NCBI GenBank assembly: GCA_022822495.1
Contig: JAJEBQ010000033.1
Location: forward strand, 1 to 64,000
Source: Paracoccaceae bacterium
GTDB taxonomy: Bacteria > Pseudomonadota > Alphaproteobacteria > Rhodobacterales > Rhodobacteraceae
Direction of reading: 5' to 3'
Length of the DNA stretch: 64,000 nucleotides
A model generated the notes under the pieces. The model was not told where the DNA came from. It searched no databases and worked only from the letters and a program-made list of their open reading frames with translations. Within the stretch, counting starts at the first letter, position 1, and each line of letters begins with the position of its first letter. A program made the position numbers and the translations under genes. Below, in pieces: positions 28,201 through 36,691 of the stretch.

Positions 28201-28674
28201 AAGAATAAATTCGGGATCATTGCTCTTGAGCAAGCGATCAAAAAATTCAGGGATACCCACAAAAGCGACATGATGACCCTGGCGTCTGAGATCTTTGCCA
28301 AAATGAGTTGTGGGCATTACCAATCACTTAGTACAGCCTTGGACAAGGGCAAGGAGATTTTAACTGTAGAACCAAAGGAAGGCGGGACTAAATTTGCCCA
28401 TGAATTATCTAAGGGAACACGTTTCCAACTCTACCTGTCACTGCGTATTGCCGGTTTCTATGAGATCATCAAAAGCAACAAGCAAGCACCTTTCCTCGCA
28501 GATGATATTCTGGAGACCTTTGACAACGACAGGACAGCAGAAGCACTTAAAATCCTTGAGGAAATGGGCAAGAGTTGCCAAGTGGTATATTTTACCCACC
28601 ACAAACATATTCTGGATATAGCCGAAAGAGTTTGCCCCAATGCAACCATTCATATCCTGGAGACTGCATCCTGA
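25234..28674 (+). CDS. SMC/Rad50-like ATPase, YhaN/SbcC-like
   Basis: 1146 aa. Walker A IYGLNESGKTTSLEAWLDFLFG near residue 34 is of the YhaN type. A long charged region, rich in Glu, Lys and Leu (about 180-1000), forms antiparallel coiled coils. The C-terminus brings the signature-like HELSKGTRFQLYLSLRIA near 1050 and Walker B PFLADDILETFDN near 1085 with a TH switch (YFTHHKH). No clear CxxC zinc hook is visible at the coiled-coil apex, again as in YhaN rather than Rad50. It forms a nuclease complex with the upstream metallophosphoesterase. Its stop abuts the stop of the convergent carnitine gene with no spacer. Confidence 0.9.
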   Translation: MRLHKLKLSKYGMFTGKVLDFGERVADQPDFHIIYGLNESGKTTSLEAWLDFLFGIKRGSPYGFKHSTAMEIQAVLERDGAFIEYKRVRKMKDSLKDASDEVVPDAVLHAHLGGYTRPDYEILFTANDQTLEKGGNEILASKGDLGKLLFSASAGMADLSERLQSFQLKNDQFYRKGTSKNELKQINQELTDLKREWQEKDKGAGEYKILVRTFEEAKDNLEKTRHDLAALKSELAQVERKTDALRWVASLTDTQNELEGYEGLPVPPKNWRESLDNWGQEMIVTRGRLDQLSKEIDRMQAKLSENIIDEKALVLEDKVFNAGAQEAAYLTVIRDLPRRITRKTELRTEIEYLTNRLGLAKKDLNKIIPDSATIGLIRDLMQENSGLVVNFQTAEEEMKNANQDVEVIASQLKEDKNLNQEVKVVESILKEIRKNDPRTLLGTIDTDIIEADGEIERYMSKLHPWEGSKQDLVNLESPSKRSLGDIQNRYEELRRTYQETSRRIESLEEEISVLEGTLSQTETSHVTLEDIAEARNQRENQWVVHKSSLDMTTAEQFELAMRKDDHIASRVAEQQANKAVRSERMANLQELRRQLEIEVKKGKTLTVDMEEMHQTRKNILQSIPGLKGLQSIQELVGWLELRDHTLGLVMKLKNIQARKNHYEGVETNFKKNLALALTEAKIECKVHWTLETMIATAEDLIENHKEIKALRNQLLKAELTHHARLKTFEEARSKTSEWDRKWKEACERTEFWGKNIPQISEMKEIMATLDDLIPKVSEQTSLMERIEKMKEDKDRFKRNVEELAQTLDIKGTDTQNLWKAVESQVKQAIKLNNDNNNIRADLENRKEEQLGLEEDLTRINQAVEEFGKMYGKKNLDEIKNSCERAEKYQQLKSYEEKALENIRETMGLPTRQEAIEQLRGLELITLDGEKSRLESKIKECESELEDRFASQREARKELDMVSGDDSIARLKESYENLLIEFQEKLYTHLKNKFGIIALEQAIKKFRDTHKSDMMTLASEIFAKMSCGHYQSLSTALDKGKEILTVEPKEGGTKFAHELSKGTRFQLYLSLRIAGFYEIIKSNKQAPFLADDILETFDNDRTAEALKILEEMGKSCQVVYFTHHKHILDIAERVCPNATIHILETAS

Positions 28675-29676
28675 TTAAGATGATTTTGTTTCAGCTTGGC
28701 CTGCCATTCTTGCTCTGAAGGTATTGAGTGTTTGGCCCGAGGCAAAATCGTGTCTGGCCAAAACCTTCTGGATTGCAACCATGCACTCATCCCTTATGGC
28801 TTCAAGCTCCCTGATGGATTTGCCCCCAGCTTGTTCATGAGTTCCCAAATCAAACTTGTCCAACAAATCCTCGGTTAGTTCTGGTCCATCCATATTGCAC
28901 CATGGCATGGTCAATGTTGGTCCAAATTTTTCCATGAATTTACGAGCACCCCCATCTCCACCTGCCATCATGTAAAGCTGGTTCATTCCCATAACAGCCC
29001 ACCTTAAACCTGGACCATAGACGATACTTTCGTCAAGTTCTCTTGTCGTGGCAACACCTTCATTGAGCATATGGAGAATTTCTCGCCACATGGCTTCCTG
29101 GAGGCGGTTGGATATATGAGCGGGTACTTCCCTGTTGACCATCAATACCTGCATACCAAGGGTTTCATAAAATTCCCGAGCGATTGTCTTGGCTTCATTT
29201 TTGGTCAATTTCCCACCAACAATTTCAACCAATGGACAAAGGTAAACAGGATTGAATGGATGGCCTACAAGAAACCTTTCGGGATAAAGCAGATCCTTTT
29301 GAAGATCAGAAGGGAGAAAACCTGAGGTGCTAGATGAAATAACGATATTTTTGTCGGCAGCTTCGGCAACCGGTTGGAGGGCTTTAATTTTAAGGTCCTC
29401 AATTTCAGACACACTCTCTTGAATAAAATCAGATTTCTCAGCCATTTCCTGCGGGTTTGTCGTAAATGCAAGAGTACCAGGACAGGGCAAGGGAATGCCC
29501 TCAGTTAATTGAAACAAAGAATGTTGGGCATTGGCGATTGAATCCCGCAACCATTTTTCCATGGCGGGATCGAAATCAGCAGCAATCACATCTATACCGC
29601 AATGGATAGCTCTGGCTGCCCAACCGGCTCCAATGACACCTGTCCCCAGCAGGCCGAGTGTTTTAATTCCGTCCAT
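28675..29676 (-). CDS. L-carnitine 3-dehydrogenase (3-hydroxyacyl-CoA dehydrogenase family)
   Basis: 333 aa. The NAD-binding motif GLLGTGVIGAGWAARA is at residue 7, with ISSSTSGFLPSDLQ near 112, LVGHPFNPVYLCPLVEIVGG near 136 and the second domain with MWREILHMLNEG. The VGHPFNPVYLLPLVEVV stretch is characteristic of carnitine dehydrogenase, which oxidises L-carnitine to 3-dehydrocarnitine. The gene follows the thioesterase gene by 8 bases, as in carnitine catabolic operons where the two are adjacent or fused. The intervening beta-keto acid cleavage enzyme (CdhC) is not in the window. The end product would be glycine betaine. Confidence 0.82.
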   Translation of the reverse strand: MDGIKTLGLLGTGVIGAGWAARAIHCGIDVIAADFDPAMEKWLRDSIANAQHSLFQLTEGIPLPCPGTLAFTTNPQEMAEKSDFIQESVSEIEDLKIKALQPVAEAADKNIVISSSTSGFLPSDLQKDLLYPERFLVGHPFNPVYLCPLVEIVGGKLTKNEAKTIAREFYETLGMQVLMVNREVPAHISNRLQEAMWREILHMLNEGVATTRELDESIVYGPGLRWAVMGMNQLYMMAGGDGGARKFMEKFGPTLTMPWCNMDGPELTEDLLDKFDLGTHEQAGGKSIRELEAIRDECMVAIQKVLARHDFASGQTLNTFRARMAGQAETKSS

Positions 29677-29684
29677 TTACAGCC

Positions 29685-30179
29685 CTACCCTTTATTGTTG
29701 ACATTGAGTTTTCTGGACCGATACAACAACCCATCCAGAAACTTCTCCGAGACTATTCGGGATTGTAGTTCCTGATAAATAGAATCTGGAAATTGTTCCG
29801 CCTTTGGTTTCCCCTTTTGGGAAACATGTAACTGCATACTTTCACATGTGGCAACCAGTACATCAGCCGAATACATTTTCTGGTACAGGTGTATTCTTTT
29901 TGTATCAGAATCCAAAACAAAGGTTTGGATTTTCAACTTGGCATCCATTTTTACTTCAATCAGGAAGTAATTGTGAAATTCCAGTGCATAGACAGTGTTT
30001 CTACTACTTTCTCGATAGGCGGCTCCCAAACCAGTTTCTTCCTGGAACTTGTCGACAGCCAAGCTAAAAGCCAATGAGTAAAACGAATCCCGCATATGGT
30101 CATTATAATCTACCCAATCTGGATGAACTTTAGTCCAATAGGTTGATGCAATGGGTTTTGCTGATTCAGTTCTCTTCAT
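29685..30179 (-). CDS. Hotdog thioesterase, betainyl-CoA thioesterase-like (carnitine degradation)
   Basis: 164 aa single hotdog domain. Features are VHPDWVDYNDHMRDSFY near 18, with the Asp-x-x-x-His pattern of 4HBT enzymes, FHNYFLIEVKMDAKLKIQTFVL near 70 and KMYSADVLVATCESMQLHV near 102. Small thioesterases of this kind accompany, or are fused to, bacterial carnitine dehydrogenase and release glycine betaine from betainyl-CoA. It is the promoter-proximal gene of the pair. The link to carnitine rests on the neighbouring dehydrogenase. Confidence 0.75.
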   Translation of the reverse strand: MKRTESAKPIASTYWTKVHPDWVDYNDHMRDSFYSLAFSLAVDKFQEETGLGAAYRESSRNTVYALEFHNYFLIEVKMDAKLKIQTFVLDSDTKRIHLYQKMYSADVLVATCESMQLHVSQKGKPKAEQFPDSIYQELQSRIVSEKFLDGLLYRSRKLNVNNKG

Positions 30180-30277
30180 AATCGTTCTCTATACATATAA
30201 ATATTTGGAAACAACATTTTTTCTCGCAAGTTGATTTGATAATGGCTATACACACCACCTGGAAGAATTTCATCCTT

Positions 30278-31048
30278 TCACTTGGCGAAGGGATCAGGGT
30301 TGTAACACACCTCTTTCAAATAGAGGCCATGCGGAGGCGCCAGCGGACCGCATTTACTTCGGTCCTTTGCTACAAGAATCTGCTTTATATTCCGGGGGGC
30401 GAGATTACCCAATCCAACCGATACTAATGTTCCCACCATACTTCTCACCTGCTTATGGAGGAAACTCGGAGCTTCCAACGTAAAATTATACTGCTTGCCA
30501 GAAGATAAAAGCTCATCCTGAATTTGTAACTTGTCAAGTGTTTTAACGGGAGATAATGCCTGGCAATGGGTAGAACGAAAAGAGGTAAAATCGTGATGTC
30601 CGACAAGAAAGCTTGCCCCTTGGGTCATGGCGTCCATATCTAGATCCTTGTAAATTTGCCAGGCTAAGCCCCTTTTGAAAACCAAAGGTGATGAACGAAT
30701 AATTACCTTGTAGAGGTAGGTTCTCTTGATTGCTGAAAAGCGTGCATGAAAGTCGCTGTCAACTTTCGTTGACTTTAAAACTGCTATTTTGGCAGGTCGT
30801 AGTTGGGAGTTTATGGCTTTCAGCAGAGTTTGCGAAGACCAATCTTTGTTCATGTCGAAATGAATGACCTGTCCCATGGCGTGTACACCGGTATCAGTTC
30901 TTCCAGCGGCATTTACATGAGAAAAATCCGGTTCCAACTTGCAGATTGCATTTTCTATTGCCTCTTGGACCGAAGGCTGTAACTTCTGTCTCTGCCAGCC
31001 ACAATAGTCACTTCCGTTATATTCCAAAACTAAGGCAAATCTTGACAC
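30278..31048 (-). CDS. truA: tRNA pseudouridine(38-40) synthase TruA
   Basis: 256 aa. It begins with LVLEYNGSDYCGWQRQ, has the catalytic Asp motif AAGRTDTGVHAMGQV near 46, and the later DFTSFRSTHCQALSPVKT and FLHKQVRSMVGTLVSVG segments, all diagnostic of TruA. It isomerises uridines in the anticodon arm of tRNAs. It stands divergent from ileS with about 250 bases between. In many alphaproteobacteria truA follows fmt; here it is alone. Confidence 0.95.
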   Translation of the reverse strand: MSRFALVLEYNGSDYCGWQRQKLQPSVQEAIENAICKLEPDFSHVNAAGRTDTGVHAMGQVIHFDMNKDWSSQTLLKAINSQLRPAKIAVLKSTKVDSDFHARFSAIKRTYLYKVIIRSSPLVFKRGLAWQIYKDLDMDAMTQGASFLVGHHDFTSFRSTHCQALSPVKTLDKLQIQDELLSSGKQYNFTLEAPSFLHKQVRSMVGTLVSVGLGNLAPRNIKQILVAKDRSKCGPLAPPHGLYLKEVCYNPDPFAK

Positions 31049-31294
31049 AGATGTTCCTCGTAATTCTTGATAGGTCTAGGACAAATATGAGTAAAGTAAT
31101 TGCATTGGCCATTTTATGGTTGAAATTTACCTTTTAATCCCATTTAGTATAGGTTTACTTTTTTGTCTTCAATATTCATACCAACATAAACAAGCGTTTT
31201 TTTGTTTTAGCTGTATTTCTCATTTCGTGCCGTGATTCAATCAGTTTTTATGAAGGCTTGTAAGTTGCTTCTCACCAGGACATAGGTAAAACAA

Positions 31295-34240
31295 ATGAAC
31301 TCCCAAACCACAGATTATAAAGCAACACTCAGATTGCCTAAAACCAAGTTTCCAATGCGAGCAGGACTGCCGCAAAAGGAACCGGAGATTTTAAAGGGCT
31401 GGGATAATATCGGTATTTATGACCGACTGCGTGAAAAGAAGGGGCGCGAAACATTCATTCTTCATGATGGCCCGCCTTATGCGAATGGGCATCTCCATAT
31501 TGGTCATGCTTTGAACAAAATTCTCAAGGATTTTGTTGTGCGGTCGCAACAACAAATGGGTAAGGATTCAAGGTATGTTCCTGGCTGGGATTGTCATGGT
31601 TTGCCGATCGAATGGAAAGTCGAAGAGAATTACCGGGAAAGGGGTATCTATAAAGAGGATATTTCCATTCTAGAACTGAGAAAGGAATGTCGGGAATTTG
31701 CCAAAAATTGGATACAAATCCAGCGTCTGGAGTTTTGCCGTCTTGGTGTGATTGGAAAATGGGATGATCCCTACTTGACCATGGATTACCATGCCGAGGC
31801 AGTGATTGCCGAAGAGTTTATGAAATTTGTCATGAATGGAACTTTGTTTCAGGGGTCAAAACCAGTATTGTGGTCAACCGTAGAAAAAACTGCTTTGGCT
31901 GAAGCTGAAGTGGAATATGAAGATCATACCAGCCAATCAATATGGGTCAAGTTTCCAGTTGATGCAAAACTGTCAAAAGACTTGACGAAAGAGGGAATTC
32001 CAGAAGAAACTTCAATTGTTATCTGGACTACAACTGCATGGACACTCCCTTCCAACAAGGCGATTTGTTTTAACCCCAAGATAAATTATTCACTCTATCA
32101 AGTTACCGAGGCACCTGAAGATAATTGGATGACTGAAGGAGAATACTTTATCCTTGCCGATAACCTTGTAGAAGAAACGACTGAAGTTTCCAGGATTATA
32201 TCTTACAAAAAAATCAAACCCTTGTCTGATCGCACGCTTGGTAAACTGGTTTGCGAGCACCCCTTCAAGGGAATGGTTCCCGACCAGGAACCGGAGGTTA
32301 ATAGGTGGGATTATTCTGTACCTTTATTGCCAGGTGATCATGTTACTGATGAAGCTGGTACGGGGTTTGTTCACACTGCCCCTTCCCATGGTGATGACGA
32401 TTTTATGATTGCCAGGAAGTTTAATCTTGTTATGACACATAACGTCAATGAGGATGGAAGGTTTCGTTCATCACTCCCCATTTTTGGTGGCCTGGATATA
32501 TTTAACTCAAATGGCAAGGAAGGAGCGGCCAACAACATTGTCATTGCCAACCTCATCAGTAGAGGAAAACTTGCAGCAAGACGAAAACTTGTCCACTCCT
32601 ACCCACACAGCTGGCGTTCTAAAGCTCCCCTGATTTACCGGAATACTCCACAGTGGTTTGTTGCGATTGATAAAGACATTGATGATAAGCAGTCATCCTT
32701 GGGAAAAACGATTAGGCAAAGGGCTCTTGCGTCAATCAATCAAAAAGTAGAATGGACGCCTCAATCTGGCCAAAACAGAATAAATTCGATGCTCGAAAAG
32801 CGACCTGACTGGGTGCTTTCCAGGCAGCGTGCGTGGGGTGTTCCTTTAACCTGCTTTATCAAAAAGGGAACAAGCCCTGGTGCAAAAGATTTTATTCTAC
32901 GGGATCAAAGGGTTAACGACAGAATTGCCGACATGATCAAACAGGGTGGTGCTGATACCTGGTACCAGAAAAAAACGAAAGAGAAGATCCTCCACGGCCT
33001 ATACGACCCAGCGGATTACGAACAGGTAAATGATATTCTTGATGTATGGTTTGATTCTGGTTCAACCCATGCTTTTGTCTTGCGTGATCGTGATGATGGC
33101 AGTGCTGATGGTATGGCAGATCTGTATCTTGAAGGGACTGATCAGCATCGAGGGTGGTTTCAATCATCGTTGTTACAATCTTGTGGCACAAACGGCAGGG
33201 CACCATATCGTGGGGTGCTGACCCATGGATTTACACTTGATGAAAAAGGTAAGAAGATGTCCAAATCGTTGGGGAATACAGTATCCCCAGAAGAACTGGT
33301 TAAGAAATATGGTGCAGATATTTTACGGCTTTGGGTCGCACAATCGGATTACACTTCAGACCTTAGAATCGGTCCTAACATTCTTCAAACGGTTATTGAG
33401 AGTTACCGTCGATTAAGGAATGCCTTTCGATTTATTTTGGGTAATCTCCAGGACACTCGTACAGTCGAACAAGTGGATTGGAAGGAGATGCCTGAATTGG
33501 AAAGATGGGTTTTGCATCGCCTGACAGAATTGGATGATAAGGTCAGAAAGGGTTATACCGAGTATGATTTCAGGGGTGTGTATGCCGAGATTTTCAACTT
33601 CCTGAATGCAGATTTGTCCAGGTTTTATTTTGATATCAGGAAGGATGCACTTTATTGTGGCGACCAAGGTAGTGAACAAAACAAGGCAACCCTGATGGTA
33701 CTGGACACCCTTTTTCATTTTCTGACAACCTGGTTGGCACCCATCTTGCCTTTTACCATGGAAGAAATTTGGCAATGCCGAAAACCCTCAGAGCAGGATT
33801 CTGTGCATATGCATGACTTTCCCCAAGTGGAAGAAGTTTGGCGAAATAACGAACTTGCCGAGCAGTGGGATGCAATAAGGGAGGTTCGAAGGGCAGTCAA
33901 TGCAGAGATTGAAGGCAAGCGTATTGAGAAGGTTATTGGCTCAAGTCTGGAAGTTCACCCTCGAATTTATGTCCAGAACGAAACAATTTATCAACTCCTC
34001 AAAGAGTTGCCAATGGATGATATTTGTATCACTTCTCAAATTGATGTTGTTAAGGAACCACTGGTGAAAGATTCTTCCAGACATGAAGGTGATATACCAG
34101 TAAGGGTTGAATTTAACCTTGCCAAAGGGGAAAAGTGTGAACGGTGCTGGAAAGTACTTCCAGATGTAGGATCATTTTTGCACCCGGGGCTATGTGGACG
34201 ATGTGATGAGGTTGTATCCCGTTTAGAGGCAACAGGCTAA
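31295..34240 (+). CDS. ileS: Isoleucyl-tRNA synthetase
   Basis: 981 aa class Ia synthetase. The HIGH motif is HLHIGHAL near 67, KMSKS is GKKMSKSLGNTV near 650, and the editing domain contains TAWTLPSNKA near 248 and GTGFVHTAPSHGDDD near 353. The C-terminal zinc finger CERCWK...CGRCDE (residues about 947-970) is intact. This is the bacterial type with the zinc finger. It charges tRNA-Ile and edits valine. No lspA follows; the downstream DNA is a decayed accessory region. Confidence 0.97.
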   Translation: MNSQTTDYKATLRLPKTKFPMRAGLPQKEPEILKGWDNIGIYDRLREKKGRETFILHDGPPYANGHLHIGHALNKILKDFVVRSQQQMGKDSRYVPGWDCHGLPIEWKVEENYRERGIYKEDISILELRKECREFAKNWIQIQRLEFCRLGVIGKWDDPYLTMDYHAEAVIAEEFMKFVMNGTLFQGSKPVLWSTVEKTALAEAEVEYEDHTSQSIWVKFPVDAKLSKDLTKEGIPEETSIVIWTTTAWTLPSNKAICFNPKINYSLYQVTEAPEDNWMTEGEYFILADNLVEETTEVSRIISYKKIKPLSDRTLGKLVCEHPFKGMVPDQEPEVNRWDYSVPLLPGDHVTDEAGTGFVHTAPSHGDDDFMIARKFNLVMTHNVNEDGRFRSSLPIFGGLDIFNSNGKEGAANNIVIANLISRGKLAARRKLVHSYPHSWRSKAPLIYRNTPQWFVAIDKDIDDKQSSLGKTIRQRALASINQKVEWTPQSGQNRINSMLEKRPDWVLSRQRAWGVPLTCFIKKGTSPGAKDFILRDQRVNDRIADMIKQGGADTWYQKKTKEKILHGLYDPADYEQVNDILDVWFDSGSTHAFVLRDRDDGSADGMADLYLEGTDQHRGWFQSSLLQSCGTNGRAPYRGVLTHGFTLDEKGKKMSKSLGNTVSPEELVKKYGADILRLWVAQSDYTSDLRIGPNILQTVIESYRRLRNAFRFILGNLQDTRTVEQVDWKEMPELERWVLHRLTELDDKVRKGYTEYDFRGVYAEIFNFLNADLSRFYFDIRKDALYCGDQGSEQNKATLMVLDTLFHFLTTWLAPILPFTMEEIWQCRKPSEQDSVHMHDFPQVEEVWRNNELAEQWDAIREVRRAVNAEIEGKRIEKVIGSSLEVHPRIYVQNETIYQLLKELPMDDICITSQIDVVKEPLVKDSSRHEGDIPVRVEFNLAKGEKCERCWKVLPDVGSFLHPGLCGRCDEVVSRLEATG

Positions 34241-34665
34241 AATTTAATAAGTTAAAAAAGATTTAAATCTGATTAAATGACTTTAAAACCAGACATTATA
34301 GTACACTCCAATACGTTCAGTTTTGTAACATTCCCAGTCAATTATAAACCCTCCCCAGGTGACCACATTTAGATTAACCTGTTTCCAGACCAACCCCTAC
34401 CAGGTGACCATCATTTTTTGGTTTCCGTGACGGCCGGAGTGTGGGGTCAAGACCCCACCACCTCATTTAACCCTCATACGGCCCGTATTTTATGTTTTCC
34501 TTGGGTTTGGCTATTTTTGTAATGCAGCCCAATTACAGATAAAGGCAAGGAAAACGCCTTTAAAATGAGTGTATGAGTTGGAATGGAATAAAACACCATA
34601 AGGATCTTGCATCCTGGTTGGCTTGTACCATACATGACCTTTTGAGTTCATGGAAAGGATATAAC
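34241..34665. other. Intergenic, accessory-region left flank
   Basis: About 425 bases without a gene. It holds two copies of a CCAGGTGACCA motif about 50 bases apart (around 34354 and 34408) and the palindrome at 34441-34458. AT-rich DNA follows the ileS stop, including a small AGATTTAAATCT palindrome. No tRNA is seen. Confidence 0.55.
34441..34458. repeat. Perfect GC-rich palindrome
   Basis: GTGGGGTC (34441-34448) is mirrored by GACCCCAC (34451-34458) around AA. It lies between ileS and the start of the decayed region. It could be part of the ileS 3' end or the scar of a mobile element; no T-run follows on the plus strand. Confidence 0.45.
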
Positions 34666-34806
34666 ATGAGAACTTTATTGGTTTTGATTATCATCCTGTT
34701 CTTGTCAGGATGCCAAACTGCACCTCCAGGTATTGGCGATTTTATCAGTACCATCACATTTGCTCCGTGCATGGGTGAAACACCTGAACAAATTGCCACT
34801 TGTTAA
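34666..34806 (+). CDS. Small lipoprotein
   Basis: 46 aa starting at the ATG at 34666, with GGAAAGGA six bases upstream. The N-terminus is MRTLLVLIIILFLSGC, a textbook lipoprotein signal with lipobox LSGC. The mature part is only about 31 residues (QTAPPGIGDFIS...) with two more cysteines and ends with TAA. Proteins this small resemble entericidin-like or other short envelope lipoproteins, but I recognise no family. It lies at the left edge of the decayed island and its stop touches the Fic fragment. It could be the intact head of a truncated gene. Confidence 0.55.
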   Translation: MRTLLVLIIILFLSGCQTAPPGIGDFISTITFAPCMGETPEQIATC

Positions 34807-34810
34807 GAAA

Positions 34811-35068
34811 AACAATCATGAATTTGTTCGTATTCATCCCCTTCAGGGTGGCAATGGCCGGATCAGTCGACTGCTGATGGCGTATTTCTATGCCCGGGCC
34901 GGAGAGTTTCCCCCGGTGATCACCACGGACCAAAAGGCCGATTATATTGATTCTCTTGAAGCCGCGGATCAGGGTCGGCTGGATTATTTCATTGATTATC
35001 TTGGTCTGCTGCGACAGCAAAGGGGAATCCTGACAACCCGTTGGCCCAAAGGGTTCTGGATGGTATGA
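34811..35068 (+). pseudogene. Fic-domain protein fragment
   Basis: The frame carries the Fic motif as FVRIHPLQGGNGRISRLLMAY, matching HPFxxGNGRxxR, followed by a typical helix (DYIDSLEAADQGRLDYFIDYLG). Fic enzymes transfer AMP or other moieties to proteins. Only the core and its C-terminal side remain: the N-terminal half and the beta-flap are absent, the left end runs into the lipoprotein gene, and the frame breaks after WPKGFWMV. This is a decayed remnant of a Fic toxin or regulator gene. Confidence 0.75.
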
Positions 35069-35359
35069 CGCATTACCGCCATGGCAATGGTGGCCTGAGC
35101 AACAACGGTGTTTATCATCCGCCTGATGACAATGGGGCTTATGAGGATGGGCTATATGTTGATATGAGACTATGAAAGTATTCTGGTGCCTGAGACACGA
35201 AGTCACTTTTAACTGTTATGTGCCGAGCTAAGGTGTCCTTCCGAGACATGTATTCGTCGTTTTGGGAACTTTCGTTTGCAAAAAGCAGCCCAAAGGCGCA
35301 TTTTTTGGTGTGGAAATGATCTTTTAAAGATCTCGTTTGAATACTTTTACAGTCTCATA

Positions 35360-35629
35360 TCAACATATGGGACCGATCTGACCGCCGGAGGAACGTTTCC
35401 TGTGACCGGGCTAGGCCTTCGACTGAGCCTTGGCAAGACCATCGCTCAAAGGCGGCTTACTACTGTTCCGACTCCTCTTGCCAAGACGATGTTCAAACTC
35501 AATGATGCGGGCCTTTGAACAAGCGTTCTCAGCTCCTAAGTCTGTATTCTCAGAGTGCAACCGGGCCAACTTGGCCTCAAGTTGTCGAACCTGCCTATCC
35601 AGTTTGACGATAATCTCGTGTCAAGCCAT
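35360..35629 (-). pseudogene. IS66-family transposase N-terminal fragment
   Basis: The minus-strand frame reads through a leucine-zipper-like segment (VKLDRQVRQLEAKLARLHSEN) into LGKRSRNSSKPPLSDGL, the hallmark N-terminus of IS66 TnpC transposases, and then a GGQIG stretch. A TGA stands at codon 3 and a TAG after QSKA (35411-35413), and the rest of the transposase is missing. This is a dead relic that marks past IS insertion in this island. Confidence 0.8.
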
Positions 35630-35913
35630 AACGTCAGATGACAATGGTGTGCTTGATATGTCTGTCACGAACCCTGTACTTGTTTACGGCCCGACATTGA
35701 TTTAAGTTTCAGGAATAGAGATAGACAACCAGACTGTCAACCGGAAACGGGAAGAAAAAATTTCAAGGGTTATTTATGACTACCTGAGTAGTTACTTTAA
35801 AAATAGATTATTGCTAGAATATCCTGAACGTATAAATTTCTGAAATTATTGAGGCACTCTTGGAAAAAATTTGTGCATTGATTTGCCAGTAAAACCTCGT
35901 TATACTATCTGTC

Positions 35914-36276
35914 ATGGTTGCAGAACATAATTTTCAAGAACTGGATAAGAAGATCGCCGTTATAGAGGAGAAGATGAATACTCACGCAGCCAAAATTGAT
36001 TCAACCCTGAATGCCTTGAGGGCTGATCAAAGCTCCATGCTTGCGGGTCTACGTGCAGACCAAAGTGCCATGCGTGAAGGGCAAAGTGCCATGCGTGCAG
36101 ACCAAAGTGCTATACGCAAAGAACAAAGCGCCATGCTCGAAGAGCAAAGTGCCTTTCGTGCATCGTTAGAACGGTTTAATGCAGAGGCTTCCAAACGTGA
36201 AACAAGACTAATCATTAGCGTTATCGGACTGCTCGTAGCTAGCGTATCTATCTTGGTGTGGCTAGGAGCAAGATAG
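35914..36276 (+). CDS. Heptad-repeat coiled-coil protein with C-terminal membrane anchor
   Basis: 120 aa. Residues 1-90 are predicted coiled coil; five consecutive 7-residue units of the type RADQSAM lie at about 47-81. The C-terminus is a single hydrophobic helix (LIISVIGLLVASVSILVWLGA), so the protein is a tail-anchored or C-terminally anchored membrane protein with its coiled coil in the cytoplasm. The repeats are 21 bases long in DNA and can expand or contract. The layout resembles Bdr-like repeat proteins and other small tail-anchored coiled coils, but no family is assignable. It lies in the decayed island next to IS66 and Fic remnants. Confidence 0.6.
   Translation: MVAEHNFQELDKKIAVIEEKMNTHAAKIDSTLNALRADQSSMLAGLRADQSAMREGQSAMRADQSAIRKEQSAMLEEQSAFRASLERFNAEASKRETRLIISVIGLLVASVSILVWLGAR
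36052..36156 (+). repeat. 21-bp tandem repeat, five units
   Basis: Five in-frame units of 21 bases, each encoding a heptad (RADQSAM, REGQSAM, RADQSAI, RKEQSAM, LEEQSAF). The shared core is CAAAGTGCCATG. Units 1-3 are closest to each other, which suggests recent duplication. Confidence 0.8.
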
Positions 36277-36691
36277 ATTGTCTCCAAAAACCACGTACAT
36301 CCGAAATCACCTTTCTGTGCCATTCGATTTAAGTGCAATGAACTTTCTGGGTGTTGTTTGAACATCCCGAAATATATCCTTTTACCCCTGTCTGCAGGGG
36401 AGAGACGCAAAGCGGCTTGAATACCTGGGGGTGGATTCAATAAGTCAAAAGGGCTCTCATGCCAGGTTGATTGTTGATGTTCTGTTTTTCTTCGGATTGA
36501 TGGACATGTGAAACACAGGTCTCTTGGTGGATTGATCAGGCTGGTGTAATGAAGATGGTTGCGACGGCGTGGTTTCTGATGTCCTTGATCGCAAAATTTT
36601 GTGCAGGAAATCCGTTTTAAAAATGGAGTTTATTATTCGCTATTTGCGAGAGGGTTGATCTTGATTCAACCGCAATAGTTCTGGTTAGGAT
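36277..36691. other. Intergenic stretch, no gene seen
   Basis: About 415 bases between the coiled-coil gene and the ychF stop. Short open frames are present on both strands, but none has a start signal or recognisable motif. Confidence 0.55.
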
